A stretch of DNA of 64,000 nt from Heterostelium album PN500. Lineage: Eukaryota > Evosea > Eumycetozoa > Acytosteliales > Acytosteliaceae. The notes below the pieces were generated by a model, which ran no database searches, was not told the origin of the DNA, and worked only from the letters and a program-made list of their open reading frames with translations. This document shows positions 57,220 through 64,000 of the stretch, piece after piece. Numbering within the stretch: position 1 is the stretch's first letter; each line of letters begins with the position of its first letter. Made by a program: the position numbers and the translations under genes. The DNA is taken from the NCBI RefSeq assembly GCF_000004825.1, contig NW_008805065.1, positions 310,001 through 374,000 on the forward strand, read 5' to 3'.

Positions 57220-58654
57220 TTCTTCTGTTTTTGAAATAATTATTGTTATTATTGTAATGCAAAAAAATTTTTAATTTCACAAGTTCACTCTTTTATTATA
57301 TATGTATAAAATGATGATGATGATAATGATGACGAGGATGTATGATTAAACAACTAAAAGTAGTAGTGATCACTCTGCTTGTATGATTAAACAAATTAAA
57401 GTAAATTACTGATATAATGTCAGTGACGACAATGTTATTGATTATGATGATAAAGGTAGTAATGATAATTTAATAATGTAGAGAATGTGATTTTCAAAAA
57501 AAAATAAAATGCCAAAAAAAAATAAATGAAAAGATTTTTTTTTTTTGGTATTACCCTTTATTTTATTTTTATTTTTATTTTTGATGGTTTTGAGAGTGAG
57601 CAAAAAGGTATGATTCAATAAATAAATTTGCTAATTCTCAAACCAGATCTGGTTTGATGAACAAATTTGATTATTATAAACTAAAAACTTACAATTTATG
57701 ATCTGGTGTTTTTCTTTTTTTTGTTTGTTTTTTGTTAAAAATACAACTTAAATTAGTTAAATAAATATTGAATAAAATAAATAAAGAATTGTTTAAATTG
57801 CTAACTTCCTGATCGAAACTATTATATTATTTATTTATAGATATAATTTTAGATATGGTATGACATGGATTGATTAATGGATCAACAATTCAATTATTTT
57901 GTAAAAAAAATTAATTTTATTTACTTTTTTTTTTTTTTTTTAAAGGGTGATAAAATGGGTAGAGTTCATTTCTATTTTTATTTGAAATTTTAAGACCAAA
58001 AAAAAAAAAAATATTGCAAAAATTGATAACCACAACATGATTCTTTTGTTAATGTTTACTGTTGGCAGTCCATCAAATCAATTTGGTTCAAATAAATTTA
58101 AAACTTTTGTTTGTTTCGCTTTATTATTTTTTAAGATATATATTTTAATTTTATTCAAATTTAAAATATCCTTTAAGATGATAAAAATAATTTTGCAAAG
58201 TTTATAAATATCTTAAAAATTAAACTTTTTATTTATTATAATTTTGCTTTCAATCAATATTTGACATTTAACATTTTATGTATCTATTTGTATAAATCTC
58301 CGTGTTTTATTTGTATATAGATAATAACTATTTTCTATGGTGACACGTGATTTGTTTTTCATATTCATATATTTATTTTATTTTTAATTCACCCATTAAT
58401 AACATTTTGTGTTTCTTTTTTTTTTTTTAAATGTGTTCGCTCTCTAGATCTAATTACTAGAGATATAATACTATTTAAAATTGTATTTGTAGAAGGATTG
58501 AGATTACTCTTGTCATTTGGTGTTCATGAACTTTTTAAATCTCCAATGTTGGTATTGATACTTATTTCTGATGTTATGCATTAAAAAAGGATAATAAATA
58601 AAGATATAAATTGAAAGTTTAGAGTTAAAAATTTAAAGTATTATCATTTTAATA
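57220..58654. promoter_or_regulatory. Long divergent intergenic region
   Basis: 1.43 kb between the I-BAR gene and a secreted-protein gene. Near the I-BAR start lie ATG/GAT-type microsatellites and a 14-bp direct repeat, 'gtatgattaaacaa', at 57340-57353 and 57381-57394. Several long A and T runs follow. A 'gacacgtgat' E-box-like site is near 58341. No coding frame seen. Confidence 0.5.
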
Positions 58655-59285
58655 ATGTATAGTTTTAAAAGAAATATTTATATTTTAGGTTTATTGGTAG
58701 TTTTATTTACTATTGGTTTATTGGAGGTTGTTGAAGGAGAAAAAGCTGTTTTCTTTGATTATGATGAAAGAGTATATAACGGTCTTCAACATCCAGGAGA
58801 TACAACACCATGTGTCTATAAATACAGAAATAAAATTGGAAGAGATGCTCTCATGAAAAAGGGTAGTAAATACCCAATGCAATTTGCAATTTTCGGAGCA
58901 GGTGAAAAAGAAATTGTATCTTGCAGTGATAATTTTGAATTTCAGCTAAAAGAGATCGAATCTTTCTATGAAAAAGATCATATAATGAAGATGTATGAAG
59001 ATATTCATTTAAATGGTGGTGAGAGCTATAATGTTGTTAGTAGAAAAAGTACAGATGCTGGCTATGGTCAGACAGAGATTTTGGCAATTCGAACTAGTAA
59101 CCAAATATATCTATCATTATAAATACAAATTGGAAAATTCTCTTCACTCCCTGATGTTTGTAGGATGGTATAAAAGTTATGATTTATTAAGAAATTCGAA
59201 TGCACAAGATCTAGCTAAACAAATTGTTCATCAAATTTCAGAAGTAAAAATGCATACTGGTGGTACCTATTGTAAGAGAATCTAA
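58655..59285 (+). CDS. Small secreted protein of unknown family
   Basis: Exons 58655-59096 and 59164-59285 (67-nt intron) give 187 residues. The start is hydrophobic ('NIYILGLLVVLFTIGLLEVV', then EG), a clear signal peptide. The mature part reads 'FFDYDERVYNGLQHPGDTT', 'IGRDALMKKGSKYPMQFAI', 'EIVSCSDNFEFQLKEIESFY', 'NGGESYNVVSRKSTDAGYG' and, after the intron, 'WYKSYDLLRNSNAQDLAKQI'. Three Cys remain in the mature chain. The intron is supported because the upstream frame stops 10 codons after the donor and the downstream exon continues in phase. No homologue recognised; probably a dictyostelid-specific secreted or lumenal protein. Confidence 0.75.
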
Positions 59286-59582
59286 ACAAAATAAATTCTA
59301 GATTTATTCAAAGACCTGTTTTTGAAAATAAAAGAAAACATTTTTGTGATCGATCATTATTACATTCAATTCATTAATGAATGAAACAAAAAGATGTTAA
59401 AAAAAAAAATGAAAAAATTCACATTAAAAAATTTTTCTTGGAATAATATGTTTTTTTTTCCAAAAACTACTAATTTGTTAGGATTAATATTTCATTAAGT
59501 TGATTATATTATTAATATTTATTTGTTTAAAGAACATTTTGTATATATTTTATTTATATATTTTTATCGAGAGATAGTAGAA

Positions 59583-62456
59583 ATGAAAAGATCATTAGCA
59601 CCTTCACTTTTATTCGAGAAGAAGAAACAGAAATTAGAGAATCTACAACAGATCGAAAAGTTGATTGAACAACAACAGAATCTGTTGAGTGGTGCTGATG
59701 CAGCACCAAAGAGAGGTGCAAAGAAAGCTGCTGCTGCAATCAAACCGATCAATCATTTAGATCTCTATTCAATGGTGCTCAAGAAATCAGAGGAAGCCGA
59801 AGAGAAAAACGAAGAGACCAACAACAACAGTGCACCGGTTGCCGTGGAAGAAGAGAATAGAAAAGGAAGGAATGTAGTACTCCTCTCCAATTCAAAACCG
59901 ATATATTATCTTGCAAACTACAAGAGTACATCGAGAATAGACGATGAAGGTCTGGCAATTTTGGAGGTTGCATACGATGCTGTCACTATACTCTCGATGG
60001 ATGGTAAACAGATAGGACGTTCTGGATTGACACGTATGGGTGCAACAGATTATGAAGATGATGAAGGTGGTGGAAGTGGTGGTGGTGGTGGAAAGACACA
60101 AAAAGTATTGATTAAAAAGAAAGAGGTATTTTTTCAAGAGGATATCTCAATGACGATTGGAAGCAAGTGGTGTAAGATCATCTCATCGGTCAGTGCTGAA
60201 GACTATAATAATGGAACTATTTTCTTAAAGACTGACGCTATCATAGCTAATAAGAAGAAGAAGGAAGAGGAACATCAAGTGAAAAAGTTAAAGTTTCGTT
60301 TGTCTGCCGCTGCCAAACCCAAAGGATTTGTCGTTCCTTACAAAGGTGTCGACAGAACCAAGAAGCTGACGAAACCACTACACAATCCATATGCACCGAA
60401 TGCTTTCGTTTTATACATGCCAAAGGATCAGTTGAATGGCGAGATTCCGGTGGTGATGGATCCAATGTTGGGAAACAAACTTCGTCCACATCAACGTGTT
60501 GGTATTCAATTTATGTTTGATTGCTTACTCGGTCTCGGTGGATTTAAAGATGGCAACGGTTGTATTCTCGCAGATGATATGGGTTTGGGTAAGACTATTC
60601 AAGCTATCTCTATCATGTGGACACTTCTCAAGCAGGGAATTCGTGGTGAACCTACATGTCAGCGTGCTATTATTGTCGCACCAACTGGTTTAGTCGGTAA
60701 TTGGGTGAAGGAGTTGAAAAAATGGTTGGGCGAAGGTATCAAGTCGATTCACATTGGAAAGTCAACACCAACGGGAAGAGCAAAGTTGGCACAGCTGGAA
60801 ACTGGTGATGCCGACGTTCTGGTGATTTCCTATGACCAGCTGAAGATTTGGATCAACGACTTGATAAAGATCGATATGATTGGTTTGGTTATTTGTGATG
60901 AAGGTCACAGATTGAAGAATGCAGAGACCAAATCGACTCAGGCAGTCAACATGTTGCCTACGAAACGTCGTGTCATTCTCTCTGGTACTCCCATTCAAAA
61001 CAACTTGATGGAGTTTTATGCGATGGTTAACTTTGTTAATCCCGGTGTTCTCAAATCGGTACCGATGTTCAACAATGTCTATAACGGACCGATCTTGGCG
61101 AGTCGTTCGCCAGATGCCACTCCAGAGGAGAAGCGTGTTGGTCGTGAGCGTTCTCTGATGCTGACAGAGATCACTGGTAAATTCATTCTAAGAAGAACTG
61201 CAGCGATCAACACACAATATCTGCCTAAAAAGACAGAGTACACTGTGTTTTGTAAACTATCACCCCTTCAGAAAACAATCTATTTGAAACTATTGGAAAT
61301 CATCAAAGGTCGTGGTTATCAAACATTCACTGGTGCACTACCACTGATCACATCGTTGAAGAAACTATCGAATTGTCCAGAGTTGGTGTATACTCCACCA
61401 TCGGCAAAAGAAGACGATAAAGAAGAAGAGAAAGCTGAAGATGTCTCTTCTGTGATTCACGGTCTCTTCCCAAAGGAGTTCAACACTAAAGTCAGTCAGC
61501 CACAATACTCTGGTAAACTGCAATTTATCGATACTCTCATGCAACAGATCCGAAACAAAACCAAAGATCGTGTCGTTGTAATTTCCAACTACACTCAAAC
61601 ACTCTCTGTTCTCGCTAGACTATGTAACGAGCGTGGTTATCCATTCTTCCAATTGGACGGATCAACACCATCCGATAAAAGACAAGTTTTAGTAGATAAA
61701 TTTAACGATCCGTCGAGTCCACAATGTAAATATGTCAATACTTTAATATATTAATTATTAATTAACTAACATTTTATTATTATTAATAATTTAGTTGTTT
61801 TCTTATTGAGTTCAAAAGCTGGTGGTATTGGTTTGAATTTAATTGGTGCCAATCATTTGATTTTAGTGGATCCAGATTGGAACCCAGCTAATGATGCACA
61901 GGCTATGGCAAGAGTTTGGAGAGAAGGTCAGAAGAAGGTGGTATCGATTTACAGAACACTGTCAACTGGAACTATCGAAGAGAAGATCTATCAACGTCAG
62001 ATTACAAAGATGGCTTTGTCTGTTAGTGTTGTCGAGGGTGACTCTGATAATGCCCCGTCATTCGACACCAAGGATCTCAAAGATATTTTTAACTTGCGTG
62101 ACGACACTCTCTGTGACACTCACGATATGCTCGGAAGAATCTGCGATTGTGGAGCACCCGCCAGAAACAAGGATGTCAAGTCGGCCGAGCGTCAAGGTAT
62201 GGCAATCAGTGAACTGGCAACCTACAAACACTATCACGATATGTCGAAAATCCCCGACCCAATCCTATCGTTTGCCGCCAAGAACAACTGTACATTTATT
62301 TTTGCCAATGACAAGCCACCCGTTGTCAAAGAACGCAAGAAGAAAGAGGATGAAGTAGAGATTGAAGACACACCCACCGAAGCAAACTTTGTTGTTGAAG
62401 ACGACGAGGATTTATCATCAAGCGATGGTGAATATCAAGCAGAGGATGATGAATAA
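59583..62456 (+). CDS. rad54: RAD54-type DNA repair translocase
   Basis: Exons 59583-61725 and 61795-62456 (69-nt intron) give 934 residues. RAD54 is a Snf2-family ATPase that works with Rad51 in homologous recombination. The N-terminus has 'KRSLAPSLLFEKKKQK', then the Rad54-type lead 'KPLHNPYAPNAFVLYMP' and 'LRPHQRVGIQFMFDCLLG'. ATPase motifs: 'ADDMGLGKTIQAISIMW' (Walker A about 331), 'VICDEGHRLKNAETK' (about 439), 'LSGTPIQNNLMEFYAMVNF', 'KFILRRTAAINTQYLPKKTE', 'LSSKAGGIGLNLIGANHLIL' and 'ARVWREGQKKVVSIYR'. The C-terminal 'DTLCDTHDMLGRICDC' matches RAD54 rather than other Snf2 proteins. A Gly-rich loop (GGGSGGGGG) near 165 and an acidic tail are amoeba additions. An in-frame upstream leader (from 59523) lacks conserved sequence, so ATG 59583 is chosen. 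Confidence 0.93.
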
Positions 62457-64000
62457 AAATCAATAAAATGAAAAGAAAAGAAAAGAAAATTATTTTATAT
62501 TTTTTAAAAAACAAACATTAACTCTGTTTTTTTTTGGTTTAGACAAATATCTTTTCTTAATTTATTTTTAGCAACTTAAATACATCGCCAAACTCAGAGT
62601 TTTCCAAATTTGAATTATTATTATCCAATTAAATTTTATCTAAATAAGTTAATATAATCATTATTTTTTTAAGAAACCGAAACTTCAGGTTGTGGTGTTA
62701 AATTGTATTTTTTTTTTTTTGTTTAAGATTGATTTTTTTTTAAAACACGTGTACTTAAAAATAAATCTGTAGATTTTAGAAGTTTATTAATCAAGATAAA
62801 TTGTAAGTTTATTTATTTCCCTTTAACTCTTTTAAAATATATCTATTTTCTAAGATAAAAATTATTCAGTTGTTATTTATTTGACTATTGAAGTGTCTAA
62901 AGTCAATTAACAGTGCTTCTAAAAATAAACTTAGGTGGTTGCGAGAGATTATGTGAATTTTTTAATTTTGAAAAGTTTGATTTTTTAGATTATGTGAGCG
63001 TTTGGTTGCAAAAAACACCAAAATGGGCAAATCTCACATTCGAATGAAAATTTCAAAAATTTTTTAATCCTTTTTTAGGAAAACTTGCAAAAAAAACAAA
63101 CAAATGTGTTGTTACCTGGATTTAATTCTCATAGTATATTATGTGTTATTTTTGTTATCTTTCTTTATTGTTGTTTCGAAAAACTCTAAAACAAGATTGT
63201 TGAGCTTACAACCAACCAAAGTTGTTCAAAAAAATCATCATTATCAATTCCTTTCATTTATTTATTTTGTTTCGATTTCCTAAATAACAAAAACATAGAT
63301 ATCTTTTTAAGGGAAATAACTATTATTCTTTTCCTTCCTTTCGATAAATTTACTATTTATTAACATATTGTTTATATATTTATTTTAAATAATTTATTTA
63401 AACTTTTAATGAAATAGATATATAAATAATAATTATTATATTTTTCAATTTTATATCCTCAGTTTACTCATAGAAAGAAAGATATAGTTATATATATATA
63501 TATTTTTATAAATAATCATCAAAATAATCATCATCATCATTTTAGCTAAACAAACTTTATCCAACCAACCGAATAATAATAAAGTTCAAAACCACACACA
63601 TTCTCACACATCTTCATTAAACATAAAACAACACACAATAAACACTTCACACCAAGCAGGCAGTCAGACACAATTTTAGTAAAACACCAAACAACAACAA
63701 TAAATTTGAATGATATGTCATTAGCTAAATACAGGCATTAACAAACACACCAAAGAATTAATTTAAAAACTACTATAACACATTGGATTGGACAAAAACT
63801 ACAATAACAACAACAACAACAGAAATAAATCATTTATAACAACATTAAATACCCCAATAGGGCATCACACCTAGATTCTCTGACTCGAGCAGAGTGTAAG
63901 AAACAGAGAGTGCAGTTTAGGTGTAGTGTCATTTACATATTCAAGAAGAAGAAGAAGCAGAACAACATCATCATCATCAAAAATAACAATAATAACCAGA
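62457..64000. other. Long 3' intergenic region
   Basis: 1.54 kb with no supported coding frame. 62.5-63.5 kb is AT-rich with homopolymers. From 63.53 kb the sequence becomes C/A-rich (CAA and ACAACA tracts, 'cacacacattctcacacatc'), a composition typical of a long 5' leader, so a plus-strand gene probably begins beyond the window. A potential stem-loop lies at 63866-63924. Confidence 0.45.
63866..63924 (+). other. Potential stem-loop in a probable 5' leader
   Basis: Three nested stems can be drawn: 63867-63873 with 63918-63924 (7 bp, acaccta/taggtgt), 63877-63882 with 63904-63909 (6 bp, tctctg/cagaga) and 63883-63886 with 63892-63895 (4 bp). The segment is GC-richer than all surroundings. It lacks the conserved 11-nt motif of dictyostelid class I RNAs, so it is not called as an RNA gene. 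Confidence 0.35.

Noticed and set aside
58050-58095. 'ggttcaaataa', resembling a tRNA T-loop
   Set aside because: The upstream 70 nt contain no matching acceptor or anticodon arms.

Overview
The window is nuclear DNA of a dictyostelid social amoeba. The evidence is consistent throughout: AT-rich intergenic DNA full of A/T homopolymers, mostly short (about 58-102 nt) very AT-rich GT-AG introns, long Gln, Asn and Ser/Thr runs inside otherwise ordinary proteins, and families typical of the group such as ComC-type EGF receptors, an IBARa-like I-BAR/SH3 protein and an ADA3. TAA, TAG and TGA are all used as stops and coding GC is moderate, so it looks less AT-extreme than D. discoideum. The species cannot be named from this sequence. 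About thirty protein genes were resolved to exon level; in nearly all of them the exon sum is divisible by three.

Layout. 1-11.3 kb: 5' part of a mitochondrial processing peptidase alpha-type subunit (-); a 1,028-residue protein with a bacterial-like domain behind a Ser/Thr-rich leader (+); a large ComC-like EGF membrane protein (-); a possible tiny gene; a two-TM Gln-rich protein (-). 11.3-14.7 kb: a gene-poor stretch with a broken gene, a perfect 40-bp inverted repeat and a GC-richer relic. 14.7-23.5 kb, all on minus: ADP/ATP carrier, Melted/VEPH-like PH protein, a small secreted protein, eIF4E and malic enzyme. 24-33.7 kb, all on plus: an F-box-like protein, CNOT9, ADA3, dymeclin and Arl2. 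33.7-45.5 kb: two membrane proteins, a nucleoside hydrolase, a CHRAC1-like histone-fold protein, the A subunit of a split ATP-citrate lyase, BORCS5, a DEAD-box helicase and a small acidic protein.

45.6-53.2 kb is rich in ER membrane enzymes: ALG9 and PIG-M (GT-C mannosyltransferases for N-glycans and GPI anchors), DGAT2 (triacylglycerol synthesis) and a FIT-family protein (lipid-droplet formation). A decayed gene lies between ALG9 and DGAT2. 54-62.5 kb: an unknown cytosolic protein, the IBARa-like gene, a small secreted protein and RAD54. The last 1.5 kb is non-coding and probably ends in the leader of a gene beyond the window.

Functionally this is mostly conserved housekeeping sequence. Acetyl-CoA supply (ATP-citrate lyase), NADPH supply (malic enzyme), triacylglycerol synthesis (DGAT2) and droplet packaging (FIT) are all present, but nothing shows that they are co-regulated. 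I found no CRISPR, no intact transposon, no rRNA, no convincing tRNA and no clear new multi-gene system. The most unusual observations are two apparently ultra-short introns near 9.4-10 kb, AT-hooks on ADA3, an in-frame stop-free intron in the FIT gene, a bacterial-type domain in an amoeba protein, and several decayed gene islands.
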